Assembly (NCBI RefSeq): GCF_903853455.1
Contig: NZ_CAINTR010000122.1
Coordinates: 1 to 37,362 of the forward strand
DNA from: an uncultured Magnetospirillum sp.
GTDB taxonomy: Bacteria > Pseudomonadota > Alphaproteobacteria > Rhodospirillales > Magnetospirillaceae
DNA: 37,362 nucleotides
Direction: 5' to 3'
A program made the position numbers and the translations under genes. The stretch's first letter is position 1, and every line of letters starts with the position of its first letter. Positions 1 through 8,137 of the stretch are shown piece by piece. Below the pieces are notes generated by a model. The model was not told where the DNA came from, searched no databases, and saw nothing but the letters and a program-made list of their open reading frames with translations.

Positions 1-1
1 C

Positions 2-493
2 AGTCGGGGCTCCGCCCCTCCTTACGTCCGGCCCCAGCGGGCAATCATACCGGCCATCATAGTTGTCGCTCAACCGGCCAAGATAATTGTCGGCGGCGAG
101 GCCAGGGAACGCCCGTTGCTCCAGGTCATTGACGACCAGACCGGCTGTCCGACTCCTGCCGAAGCCCTGGCGGCTGCGGTGGTGACGGTGGCTCCGCGGT
201 TGCTCGCCGCTCGGGCCGGCGACGCCGGCTTCGGCACCTTCCATTTCTGTGGTGACGAGCCCGTGACATGGCATGGTTTCGCCGCCGCCATCCTTGGCCG
301 GCTGGGACGTGACGGATGCACCTTGCCGGTGCTGGCCCCTATCACCACCGCCGAGTATCCTGCGGCGGCCCGGCGGCCAGCCTATTCTGTTCTGTCGAGT
401 GCCAAGCTGGCGGCGGTGCACGGTGTGATGCCGCCGGATTGGCGGCCGGCATTGGAACGCTGTCTAACGCGATTGCAGGGGGAACGTCGATGA
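2..493 (+). CDS. rmlD: dTDP-4-dehydrorhamnose reductase, 3' portion (RmlD/RfbD), 5' end missing or broken
   Basis: RmlD reduces dTDP-4-dehydro-L-rhamnose to dTDP-L-rhamnose in the cytoplasm. The frame is open from base 2 to the TGA at 491-493. The last ~132 codons carry the RmlD signature 'VIDDQTGCPTPA' followed by the family's C-terminal pattern (GTFHFCGDEPVTWHGFA, then a Tyr-Pro-Ala-Ala-Arg-Arg-Pro segment as in the usual 'RP.YSVL.S.KL' ending). RmlD proteins are normally about 290 residues, so more than half is absent. Codons at 2-94 do not resemble RmlD and coincide with a short 24-nt tandem repeat, so the gene may be disrupted rather than merely cut by the window edge. The stop overlaps the rmlA start (ATGA at 490-493), showing an rml operon. 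The C-terminal identification is solid; gene integrity is uncertain. Confidence 0.75.
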   Translation, partial: SRGSAPPYVRPQRAIIPAIIVVAQPAKIIVGGEARERPLLQVIDDQTGCPTPAEALAAAVVTVAPRLLAARAGDAGFGTFHFCGDEPVTWHGFAAAILGRLGRDGCTLPVLAPITTAEYPAAARRPAYSVLSSAKLAAVHGVMPPDWRPALERCLTRLQGERR

Positions 494-1377
494 AGGGCAT
501 CATCCTGGCCGGCGGGACCGGCTCACGCCTGTTCCCCGCCACCCTGGCCACCAGCAAGCAACTGCTGCCGGTCTATGACAAGCCGATGATTTATTATCCG
601 CTGTCGGTCCTGATGGCGGGGGGCATCCGCGACATCCTGGTTATCAGCAGCCCGGCCGACCTGCCGGCCTTCCGCCGGCTGCTGGGCGACGGCACGCGGT
701 TGGGTCTGCGCATCAGCTATGCCGAGCAGGACCGGCCACGGGGCCTGGCCGATGCCTTCCGGGTCGGGCGCGATTTCATCGGTGGCGATCCGGTGGCGCT
801 GATCCTCGGTGACAACATGTTTCACGGCGAGGGTTTGGGGCAGATGTTGGCGCGCGCCATCACCTTGGCCAGCAAGGGAGCGGTGGTGTTTCCCTATCGC
901 GTGGCCAATCCCCAGCACTATGGCGTGGTCGAGTTGGACGAGCAATTCCACGCCGTCGGCATCGAGGAGAAACCGGAACACCCCAAATCCAATTGGGCGG
1001 TGACCGGCCTTTATTTCTACGACAACCAGGTCGTGGAGCTCGCTGCCGGCTTGAAGCCGTCCAAGCGCGGCGAACTGGAGATCACCGATCTCAACAATCT
1101 ATACATCGCCAAGGGGCAGTTGTTCGCCATGCCGCTCAGCCGCGGATTCGCCTGGATGGATGCGGGCACCGAAGAAGCCCTGCTCCAGGCCAGCCAGTAT
1201 GTCGCCGCCATCGAGGCCCGTCAGGGGCTCAAGATCGCCTGCATCGAAGAGGAGGCTTGGCGCATGGGGTTCATCGACACCGACCAGTTGGCGGTGCTGG
1301 GGCAATCACTGGCGGCGAGCGCCTACGGACAGTATCTGCTGGCGCTGGCGCAGAGGCATAAGAATATTCGCAATTAG
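490..1377 (+). CDS. rmlA: glucose-1-phosphate thymidylyltransferase (RmlA)
   Basis: RmlA condenses glucose-1-phosphate with dTTP to give dTDP-glucose, the first step to dTDP-L-rhamnose. The 295-aa protein has the full family length. It opens with the nucleotide-binding motif GGTGSRLFPAT, followed by KQLLPVYDKPMIYYPLS, the sugar-nucleotidyltransferase hallmark. Further on are 'LILGDNMFHG', 'VVELDE', 'IEEKPEHPKS' and 'WMDAGTEEALLQAS', all typical of RmlA. The ATG at 490 overlaps the rmlD stop by four bases, which fixes the start and implies translational coupling; a longer in-frame start at 316 would overlap rmlD extensively and is rejected. The 3' end overlaps the convergent DUF218 gene by four bases. 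No rmlB or rmlC is visible in the window; they presumably lie upstream. Confidence 0.96.
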   Translation: MKGIILAGGTGSRLFPATLATSKQLLPVYDKPMIYYPLSVLMAGGIRDILVISSPADLPAFRRLLGDGTRLGLRISYAEQDRPRGLADAFRVGRDFIGGDPVALILGDNMFHGEGLGQMLARAITLASKGAVVFPYRVANPQHYGVVELDEQFHAVGIEEKPEHPKSNWAVTGLYFYDNQVVELAAGLKPSKRGELEITDLNNLYIAKGQLFAMPLSRGFAWMDAGTEEALLQASQYVAAIEARQGLKIACIEEEAWRMGFIDTDQLAVLGQSLAASAYGQYLLALAQRHKNIRN

Positions 1378-2057
1378 GTCGCCGGGTCATCGGAGAAACT
1401 AGGCTGGCTTTCACCGTAGATCAGCCAGATTCCCCATTTCACGTATTCCAGCATGACATTGATGGCGAGATAGCGCCGCCGCCACCAATGCTCTGCCGCC
1501 TTCGGTTCCGCCACGCTGACGGTGGCGCGAATATCCGTGTCCCGCATGATTCGTTCCAGCATGCTGGACACTCGCCGGGAATGATAAAAGTCGGTCACGG
1601 CGATGACCGAATGCAGGTTGTGCTGTGCCATGGCGGCTTTCAGGCGTCGTAATTCTCCCAGCGTTCCACCGCCCGGCCGCCGGTCGTCCAGGAGGATGGC
1701 CTGTTCTGGCACCCCCATCTGGCGCAAGGCCGAAGCCTGAAGTTGCTGGTCCGTCGGAACCCGGATGCCTTCCTCGGCCAGGATCGGGGCTCCCAGATCA
1801 ATGAGCGCCGTTGAGATATAGACATGTTTGGCACGGCCTGCCCGATAAATCCTCCCCGCGGCGATGGCGCGGGCATAGTCGGGGTCGCCGCGTACGACCA
1901 TGACCACGTCGCTGGGTTCGGATGGCTGGTCGATGACCAGCGCCGCGCCGGCGATCTCCAGAAGGGCGTCACGGAATATGCCGGCACTCGCCAGGGCCAG
2001 GACGACAAGCAGCGCCCCCCAGAGTCTCCGGTGGCTGGATTTGAGCGGCCCCCTCAT
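1374..2057 (-). CDS. DUF218/YdcF-like membrane-anchored protein
   Basis: A 227-aa protein with one N-terminal membrane segment (about residues 11-30) and a DUF218 (YdcF/SanA-type) domain after it. Visible family features are 'VVMVVRGDPDYARAIAAGR', 'GVPEQAILLDD', and the C-terminal 'VIAVTDFYHSRR', which matches the conserved 'VTs.yH..Ra' motif. DUF218 proteins are found near envelope and polysaccharide genes, but their reaction is unsettled; no specific function is claimed. The ATG at 2057 overlaps the stop of the upstream radical SAM gene (ATGA), so the two are one transcription unit. It is the last gene of the minus-strand block and converges on rmlA. Confidence 0.8.
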   Translation of the reverse strand: MRGPLKSSHRRLWGALLVVLALASAGIFRDALLEIAGAALVIDQPSEPSDVVMVVRGDPDYARAIAAGRIYRAGRAKHVYISTALIDLGAPILAEEGIRVPTDQQLQASALRQMGVPEQAILLDDRRPGGGTLGELRRLKAAMAQHNLHSVIAVTDFYHSRRVSSMLERIMRDTDIRATVSVAEPKAAEHWWRRRYLAINVMLEYVKWGIWLIYGESQPSFSDDPAT

Positions 2058-3568
2058 CCCTTGAGGACAAGGCGCAAAAAAGCGGGGACGAAGCCGAGGC
2101 TACGCACCAGGACGGGCCAACTGAAATGACGCACCAGGATGCGCCAGGCGGCACTGGGCCGCAGATAGAATCGACGCAAGAATTCGCGACAGAAGGCGAA
2201 TTGGGCTTCCGGCGGGAAACCCGGAAGATTCAACTGTCCGGGACTGGCCAGCCGGGCGGTCCCCTTGATGGCCTGCCCCATGTCGATGTCGCGCATATAC
2301 CACTGCGGATCGGCCAGCGTTCCATCCGCCAGACCTTGGCGGTAGGTCTCTGTTCCCGGATATGCCACGGTCGGGCCGACATCCACGAATGTCACCGGTA
2401 GTCGCAGGGCCAAATCCATGGTTTTTCGGGCGGCTTCTGCGGTTTCACCGGGATTTCCGGCCATGAAATAGGCGGTGGTCTGGATCCCCAGCGTCTCGCA
2501 GAGCGCAAACGCCTTTTCGACCTGCTCGATGCTGATGTTCTTGAGGACCCGATCAAGGATCTCCTCGTCGCCGGATTCAACGCCGAACGACATGCAGGTC
2601 AGCCCGTTCTTTTTCATCCGAGCCAGCAATTCGGGCGTGATGCGATCAACCCTGGCATTGCAGTGCCAGATGATCTCGATCTTCCGCCGTTCCATCTCGT
2701 CGAGGAGGGAGTTCACCCATTTGTAGTTCAGGGTGAACGTGCTGTCGCGGAAGAAGATTTCCTGAATTCCGAAGCGGTCACGCAACATCTCGATTTCATC
2801 GCAGACATTGGCTGCCGAACGGTTGCGAACCTTGCGCCCCCAGACCGAGTAGACGTCGCAGAAGGTGCACAGATAAGGACAGCCCCGGCTACACATGATG
2901 CTGACGGCTCGGCGGCGGCGGCCGTAGATCATCTCGTAGGGAATCTCGGTTCCGCCCAGTGAAAAATCGGGAAAGGGCAGGCTGTCGAGGTCATCAATGA
3001 ACAGGGATTGAGGATTGACGGCGATCTCGCCGTCAGGGCGGCGAAAGATGAGGTTGGGGACGTCATCCACCGCTTGGCCGGCCAGAAGCCGCTGGACGAG
3101 GAGGGTAAACGGGTGCTCGCATTCCCCGTACATGGCGTAGTCGATGGCCGCGAAGGGGTAGCCCAGATACTCGGCCTTGGTATCGTTGAAGTGGGCGCCG
3201 CCACAGACGATGGTGCCGCCGAATTCCGTTTGGCGCAATGCTCCCACCAGTCGGGTCAGTGCCCGGACATGGGGCGTGAGGATGCTGAAACCCAGGATGC
3301 GCGGTTGAAGCTTCAGGATTCGGTCCAGCACCTCCTCGAAGGGGAGCCCGTAGATGTTGGCGTCGATCACCTGTACCGACAACCCCGCCGCGACCAGGGA
3401 ACTGCCAAGGGAGAACACCCCCAGGGGGGGGAGGCCGAACGACCGCCCGCAGCCAAAATCCACGGGGAGGTAGACAAGCAGCACATCGAGTGAATGCGCG
3501 CTTAGAGCGGCATCAATCTCGGCGCCCGCCAGCGGGACGGTACTGCCCGATGGGGCATGGATGTTCAA
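2054..3568 (-). CDS. B12-binding domain radical SAM enzyme
   Basis: A 504-aa protein with a Rossmann-like cobalamin-binding domain (about residues 28-170, with 'GLPPLGVFSLGSSL' and 'IVCGGAHFN') followed by a radical SAM core. The iron-sulfur motif is C230-x3-C234-x2-C237 in 'CSRGCPYLCTFC'. Later segments 'FGVESGDEEILDRVLKN' and 'YFMAGNPGET' are standard for the class. Cobalamin-dependent radical SAM enzymes methylate or rearrange unactivated carbons; within a polysaccharide locus the substrate may be a sugar, lipid or carrier, but this is inference. The only sensible start is TTG at 3568, with GGAG eight bases upstream; no ATG fits. It is followed by the DUF218 gene (ATGA overlap) and preceded by a methyltransferase 79 bases away. 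A second enzyme of the same class lies at 6611-8134. Confidence 0.9.
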   Translation of the reverse strand: MNIHAPSGSTVPLAGAEIDAALSAHSLDVLLVYLPVDFGCGRSFGLPPLGVFSLGSSLVAAGLSVQVIDANIYGLPFEEVLDRILKLQPRILGFSILTPHVRALTRLVGALRQTEFGGTIVCGGAHFNDTKAEYLGYPFAAIDYAMYGECEHPFTLLVQRLLAGQAVDDVPNLIFRRPDGEIAVNPQSLFIDDLDSLPFPDFSLGGTEIPYEMIYGRRRRAVSIMCSRGCPYLCTFCDVYSVWGRKVRNRSAANVCDEIEMLRDRFGIQEIFFRDSTFTLNYKWVNSLLDEMERRKIEIIWHCNARVDRITPELLARMKKNGLTCMSFGVESGDEEILDRVLKNISIEQVEKAFALCETLGIQTTAYFMAGNPGETAEAARKTMDLALRLPVTFVDVGPTVAYPGTETYRQGLADGTLADPQWYMRDIDMGQAIKGTARLASPGQLNLPGFPPEAQFAFCREFLRRFYLRPSAAWRILVRHFSWPVLVRSLGFVPAFLRLVLKG

Positions 3569-3647
3569 AGGCTCAACTCCAAGTGGTCACGACATGTTGG
3601 CCACGCTTCGCTCGCCACCCCATCAGATGATAGCAACACCCCAAACT

Positions 3648-4298
3648 TCAAGCTTTTCCATCGGCGCACGCGACCGCGCGCCCCTTGCTTCGGGCGTACC
3701 AGGTCCAAAGAATAGGCGGAATGAAGGGAGTCAGGCGTTCCACAAGACTGCCGTGCAGGCCGTCAGCCGCGATCTTGGCCCGCAACTCGCTCAGGCCGGC
3801 GGGGGGTGGCCCCTTGAATGCCACGGCCGCCACGGTGACCGGAAACTGGGCGCCGCCGGCGTCGGTAACATAGACGCTCTCGAAGCCCTTCAACAGGCTG
3901 CGAAACGCCTCGGGCGTGAACCGCCAGTAATCGAACGGAAAATCGTGGATGGGAAAGCACATGACCGATGTCATCACCAGCATGCCCCCCGGCTTCAGGA
4001 TGCGGTCAATCTCGGCGATGGCGCGGTGGGGATATTCCACATGTTCGAGCGTATCGAGCATGAATACGGTGCCGGCCTGACCATCCGCGAGGTCGATCTG
4101 GTGGAGGTCAAGAACGCGGTCAACCCCCGGTCCCGGCCGCATGTCGCAGCCGACATAAGGCTTGCCCGGAAACAGCGGGCGCAAATCGGCAAAGCCTTCC
4201 TGACCGGGAACTTGAAGCGAGCCGAACTCAAAGATCGGTTCGGGGATCGGCAGGGTTTCGGCCACCAAGCCAACCAGACGTTTGATGGATAGGCGCAT
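3648..4298 (-). CDS. class I SAM-dependent methyltransferase
   Basis: A 216-aa protein whose centre has the layout of a Methyltransf_11-type domain: a motif-I-like 'FEFGSLQVPGQ', an acidic loop 'VGCDMRPGPGVD', then 'MLDTLEHVEYPHRAIAEIDR' with 'ILKPGGMLVMTS'. The region 'FPIHDFPFDYWRFTPEAF' is common in methyltransferases of glycan clusters. The ATG at 4298 has GGAAG five bases upstream; the frame stays open much further upstream but that part runs antisense to the next gene and looks non-coding. It is the first gene of the minus-strand block and diverges from the amidotransferase gene across a 133-bp gap. The acceptor is unknown. Confidence 0.85.
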   Translation of the reverse strand: MRLSIKRLVGLVAETLPIPEPIFEFGSLQVPGQEGFADLRPLFPGKPYVGCDMRPGPGVDRVLDLHQIDLADGQAGTVFMLDTLEHVEYPHRAIAEIDRILKPGGMLVMTSVMCFPIHDFPFDYWRFTPEAFRSLLKGFESVYVTDAGGAQFPVTVAAVAFKGPPPAGLSELRAKIAADGLHGSLVERLTPFIPPILWTWYARSKGRAVACADGKA

Positions 4299-4362
4299 GA
4301 GGCTTCCAGCGGAGTGAGGGTGGCTGATCCTAGCAAATCCCCCCTCTTGTGTCGCGGGTTGC

Positions 4363-4389
4363 TTGACATCCATCGGCTTGCGCTCTAAT
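4363..4389 (+). promoter_or_regulatory. candidate sigma-70-type promoter for the amidotransferase gene
   Basis: A perfect TTGACA hexamer (4363-4368) is followed after 15 bases by TCTAAT (4384-4389), which differs from TATAAT at one position. The spacing is shorter than the usual 17. It lies in the 133-bp gap between divergent genes, about 45 bases upstream of the ATG at 4432. Exact -35 matches are uncommon in DNA this GC-rich. No experiment supports it. Confidence 0.45.
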
Positions 4390-4431
4390 GCCAATTCGCG
4401 ACGCCTCCTGTGCTGAGAAAGCTGACGCCCG

Positions 4432-6435
4432 ATGTGCGGAATTTTTGGTCTGGTGCTGCCGGATGGCCACTCTTTCCCAAGCGAGCGTGTTGCCTCGATC
4501 CTCCGCCAATTGTTCCTGCTGTCGGAATCCCGCGGTAAGGAGGCTGCCGGGCTGGCGGTGGTTTCTGGCCAGTCGATCTCTATTCTCAAACGTTCGCAGC
4601 CAGCCAGCGCCATGCTGCGCACGACAGAATACCGGTCGATGCTGGCCGGTGCGGTCACATGCCGTGACGGGATGGTTCTTATGGGGCACTCACGGTTGGT
4701 GACCCATGGCGGCCGCGATTCCAACGCCAACAACCAGCCGGTCTCCGGAGATGGTGTGGTGGCCATCCATAACGGCATCATCATAAATTGCGCTGAAATA
4801 TGGCATGATATCCTTAATCGCGTGCCGGACACGGAGGTCGATACCGCGGCTCTCGTCGCCCTGGTCGGCCGGAGTCTGTCGGCGGGAGCCGGCCCGCAAG
4901 CGGCGACACAGTCGGCGTTCCGCGCCTTGATGGGATCCGCGTCGGTCGCCTTGGCGTTTGCCGAACACGATGTGGTGGTCCTGGCCACCAACACCGGTTC
5001 GCTGTTCACCTGCCGATCCCCCAGCGGGGCTGTCGTTTTCGCCTCGGAAGCCTATATCCTCGCCCAGGTGATTAAAAAGGCCGGAGTGGAACCGTTCTTT
5101 TCGGAGGCGGACATCGCCCAACTCCGACCGGGTCGGGGCTGTGTGGTCGCCCTGGATCATCTGGCCACCCGGGACTTCTCCATCGAAGGCGCCGAAGCGA
5201 CCGACGCTGAGCCGCGATCGACGCCACGCACCTTCCTGGATATGGGAGGGGGGGCCGAACTCTCCGCGCCATCGGTGATTTCGCCGTCGCTCTACAAGCT
5301 CACGGACGAGAGCCGGCGCGCCATGACCGCAGTCTGGAGGCGTGTCTACGACAGCGGCCTGCGGCGGTGCAGCCGCTGCCTGACTCCAGAAACCATGCCG
5401 TTCATCACCTTCGACGAGGCCGGCGTATGCAATCGTTGCCGCGCCTATAAATCGCCTCGCTTGCTGGGGAGGGAGGCGCTTGAGGAGCGCCTGGCCCCAC
5501 ATCGGCGGAACGACGGGCGGCCTGATTGCGTGGTCGGATTTTCAGGAGGCCGTGACAGCACCTACGGCCTGCATCTGGCCAAGACCGAGCTTGGCATGAA
5601 CCCGGTCGCCTTCACGTTCGATTGGGGCATGGTTACCGATCTGGGGCGGCGCAACCAGGCCCGGATTGTTGGCAAGATGGGGGTGGAGCACATTGTCGTC
5701 TCCGCCGACATCGAGCGTAAACGGCGCTACATCCGCAAGAATCTGGAAGCCTGGCTCAGCAAGCCGGATCTCGGCATGATCCCGCTTCTGATGGCGGGGG
5801 ATAAGCAGCTTCTGCCACTGGCCATCCGCACCATGCGACAGCTCAATGTCGGCCTGATCATTCACTCCATCGGCAATTCGCTCGAGGAAGGCAATCACAA
5901 GATCGCCTTTACCGGCGTAACCATCGACGACGCACAGCCGCATCTGCGTTTGTCGATCCTGGACAAGATGCGCTACCTTTTTTACTGCGGACGCCAAGTT
6001 CTCGTTAACCCAGGTTACCTGAATGAGTCCCTTTGGGACTCCCTGTCCGCCTATCTGTCGGTTTTCGCGCTTCCGGATGACAGCCTGCACCTGTTCCGAT
6101 ATCTGCCCTGGGACGAGGATCAGCTGCTTGAGACCATCACCACCGAATACGGCTGGGAGACCGAACCAGACACGGTGGCGACATGGCGCATCGATGACGG
6201 CACCGCCGCCTTCTACAATTATATATATTTAGCGATCGCCGGCTTTACCGAGTTCGATACATTCCGAAGCGCTCAGATTCGGGCCGGCGTCAAGGGGCGG
6301 GGCCAAGCATTCGATACGGTCAAGAACGAGAACCTTCCACGCTTCGATTCGCTGGAATGGTATGCCCACACCATCGGTTTCGACATCAATCGGGCTATCC
6401 GGATCATCAACGCCATGCCGCGTCTTTACCGCTGA
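4432..6435 (+). CDS. class II glutaminase-WbpG/WbuX N-acetyl-sugar amidotransferase fusion
   Basis: A 667-aa two-domain enzyme. Residues 1-~250 are a class II (Ntn) glutamine amidotransferase: Met-Cys2 at the start supplies the N-terminal nucleophile, and 'GHSRLVTHGG', 'NQPV', 'HNGII' and 'DTEVDTAAL' match GlmS/PurF/AsnB-type glutaminases. Residues ~305-667 are a WbpG/WbuX/PseA-type N-acetyl-sugar amidotransferase: paired zinc-type cysteines C313/C316 and C333/C336, the PP-loop SGGRDS (371-376), and the family ending 'TWRIDDGTAAFYNYIY' with 'GFTEFDTFRSAQIR'. Known relatives turn an acetamido group into an acetamidino group and in Pseudomonas are associated with separate HisH/HisF-like proteins for ammonia; here the ammonia source appears fused, as in asparagine synthetase. 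No HisH/HisF homologue is in the window. The Met-Cys requirement fixes the start. Fragments of a second copy lie at 8138-8266 and 11475-11586. Confidence 0.9.
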   Translation: MCGIFGLVLPDGHSFPSERVASILRQLFLLSESRGKEAAGLAVVSGQSISILKRSQPASAMLRTTEYRSMLAGAVTCRDGMVLMGHSRLVTHGGRDSNANNQPVSGDGVVAIHNGIIINCAEIWHDILNRVPDTEVDTAALVALVGRSLSAGAGPQAATQSAFRALMGSASVALAFAEHDVVVLATNTGSLFTCRSPSGAVVFASEAYILAQVIKKAGVEPFFSEADIAQLRPGRGCVVALDHLATRDFSIEGAEATDAEPRSTPRTFLDMGGGAELSAPSVISPSLYKLTDESRRAMTAVWRRVYDSGLRRCSRCLTPETMPFITFDEAGVCNRCRAYKSPRLLGREALEERLAPHRRNDGRPDCVVGFSGGRDSTYGLHLAKTELGMNPVAFTFDWGMVTDLGRRNQARIVGKMGVEHIVVSADIERKRRYIRKNLEAWLSKPDLGMIPLLMAGDKQLLPLAIRTMRQLNVGLIIHSIGNSLEEGNHKIAFTGVTIDDAQPHLRLSILDKMRYLFYCGRQVLVNPGYLNESLWDSLSAYLSVFALPDDSLHLFRYLPWDEDQLLETITTEYGWETEPDTVATWRIDDGTAAFYNYIYLAIAGFTEFDTFRSAQIRAGVKGRGQAFDTVKNENLPRFDSLEWYAHTIGFDINRAIRIINAMPRLYR

Positions 6436-6510
6436 CGCCACAATGCGCTGATCGAAACCTGTCTGCGTCGGTCTCAAGCGGCGCGCGGTTCCTTGGGCCC
6501 AACCGACATG

Positions 6511-6535
6511 CGATGAGTTCTGCTCATCGTTTGTT
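6511..6535 (+). terminator. candidate rho-independent terminator after the amidotransferase gene
   Basis: A perfect 7-bp inverted repeat, CGATGAG (6511-6517) and CTCATCG (6523-6529), encloses a five-base loop and is followed by TTTGTT. A 10-bp palindrome, TTGGGCCCAA (6493-6502), lies just before it. It sits in the 175-bp gap between the amidotransferase and the second radical SAM gene. The U tract is short and interrupted, so termination may be partial. Confidence 0.45.
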
Positions 6536-6610
6536 GGAGTGAATCCGAAGTGCTGGACGCGGAGTAAGCTGGAAGCGCATGATCCCCCGCCTCGAGTATC
6601 AGGTGTCATG

Positions 6611-8134
6611 ATGAAGATCCACCTCGTTTTCGCCCCCACGAATTTTCATTTGAACCCAGGCGATCTGGGGTGCGGCAACGACCCGCCTCTGGGGATTCTC
6701 TATCTGGCGTCCTGGTTACGGCAATACGGACCGCAGGATCTTGAACTCGCCTGCACCGACGGCCCCATCTGGGGGTTGGACGAGACGATCGCCAAGGTGT
6801 TGGAGAATCCGCCGGATGTCCTGGGCATTTCCTGCACCACCACCAACGTCATTGGTGGATTTAAACTGGCCCAGGCTGTCAAGGCCGCGCATCCGGCGGT
6901 GAAAATTGTTTTCGGCGGGCCTCATTCCTCGGCCTTGCCCGAAGAGACCCTGGACCGCAGTCCGACCGATGCGGTGGTCATCGGCGAGGGCGAGGTCACC
7001 TTCGGGGAATTGATCGACCACTGGCGCCGGGGTGTCACGGACCCCGAACAATTGATGACGATCCCCGGCTTGTGCCTGCGGGTTGGCGATCGATTCGTGC
7101 GCACGGTTCCGCGCGGTTTCATCGAGGATTTGGACACGATCCCTTTCCCCGCCCGCGACCTCATTGATCTGCGCCCTTACAAAGGATATCCGCTCGCTCG
7201 CAAGCGGCCTTCGACCACGATACTGATCGCCCGTGGATGCCCGTTCGCGTGCACCTTCTGCGCCAACAATATCTGGCGTGAGGGCGAGGAGGAGCGCCCA
7301 GTCTATCGGGTGCGCAGCCCCGATAATGTCGTGGCCGAATTGCGTCAATTGGTCGGCATGGGGTTCCTGTCGTTCTTCGACAATTCGGACGAATTCAACA
7401 CTGGTCTGAAAAAACCCAAGGAACTACTGCGCAAAATTATCGCAGCTGATCTCGGTATCGAAATCATGGCACAGTTCCGGGCCGTCCCCATCGACGACGA
7501 GTTAGTGGACCTGATGGTCGAGGCTGGGCTCTGGTATGTGCATCTGGGCATCGAAACAGGAAACCCCGAGACGCTTGAGGGCACCGCCAAGAAGGTTAAG
7601 TTTAATAAAGTGGAGGAATGCTGCCGGATACTGAAGAAACGAGGCATCAAGGTCTGGGGTCTTTTCATGTACTTCAATGTCTGGGAGAACCCGGATGGCA
7701 GCCTCGCCATTGAGGATGTCGAAAAGTCGACCCGGACCCTGGAATACGCTAAATCGCTTTACAAACGAAAGCTGATCGACTTCTTCGGAGGCAGCATCAC
7801 CACGCCTGTGCCGGGGTCGGGATTGTGGCAGATTGCGTCGCGCCACAACCTGATCAAGCCGGAATGTGTGGGTAACTGGGATATGTGGTTCTACAAACGT
7901 GACTTGCGTCTCGTTTCCATCTTCCCGGGGGTTTCCGAAGCGGAAATTTTCAAGTTGCACCAAAAGACGATCAAATACACAGCCCTGGGGTTGATCAAGG
8001 CCCGGGTCCTGGATTTTCGCAATCTGCCTTTCACCCTCCGCCGTGGGAGCTACTTCCTTAAGCGTGAGGTGCTGCGACTGGGAAAAGTTGTCCTGGACAG
8101 CTTGTCCTTGCCGGGATCAGGGGCGTCATCCTGA
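6611..8134 (+). CDS. B12-binding domain radical SAM enzyme (second)
   Basis: A 507-aa enzyme with an N-terminal cobalamin-binding domain (about residues 1-150; 'NDPPLGILYLASWLRQ', 'DVLGISCTTTN', 'IVFGGPHSSALPE', 'VVIGEGEVTF') and a radical SAM core with C210-x3-C214-x2-C217 in 'ARGCPFACTFCANN'. 'VHLGIETGNPETLEGTAKKV' and the C-terminal region also fit the class. It resembles the enzyme at 2054-3568 in architecture but is clearly a different sequence. ATG codons occur at 6608 and 6611; AGGTG at 6601-6605 is correctly spaced only for 6611. It is separated from the amidotransferase by a possible terminator. Candidate roles are C-methylation or another radical change of a sugar or lipid; not determined from sequence. 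Confidence 0.9.
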   Translation: MKIHLVFAPTNFHLNPGDLGCGNDPPLGILYLASWLRQYGPQDLELACTDGPIWGLDETIAKVLENPPDVLGISCTTTNVIGGFKLAQAVKAAHPAVKIVFGGPHSSALPEETLDRSPTDAVVIGEGEVTFGELIDHWRRGVTDPEQLMTIPGLCLRVGDRFVRTVPRGFIEDLDTIPFPARDLIDLRPYKGYPLARKRPSTTILIARGCPFACTFCANNIWREGEEERPVYRVRSPDNVVAELRQLVGMGFLSFFDNSDEFNTGLKKPKELLRKIIAADLGIEIMAQFRAVPIDDELVDLMVEAGLWYVHLGIETGNPETLEGTAKKVKFNKVEECCRILKKRGIKVWGLFMYFNVWENPDGSLAIEDVEKSTRTLEYAKSLYKRKLIDFFGGSITTPVPGSGLWQIASRHNLIKPECVGNWDMWFYKRDLRLVSIFPGVSEAEIFKLHQKTIKYTALGLIKARVLDFRNLPFTLRRGSYFLKREVLRLGKVVLDSLSLPGSGASS

Positions 8135-8137
8135 GGA

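Noticed and set aside
4299..5009. N-terminal extension of the minus-strand methyltransferase
   Set aside because: It lies antisense to the glutaminase domain of the amidotransferase and shows no family similarity; ATG at 4298 has GGAAG correctly placed.
4432..6435. Reading the fusion as GlmS, PurF or asparagine synthetase
   Set aside because: The glutaminase half fits all three, but the second half has the WbuX cysteines and C-terminal signature, and neither SIS domains nor an AsnB synthetase domain.
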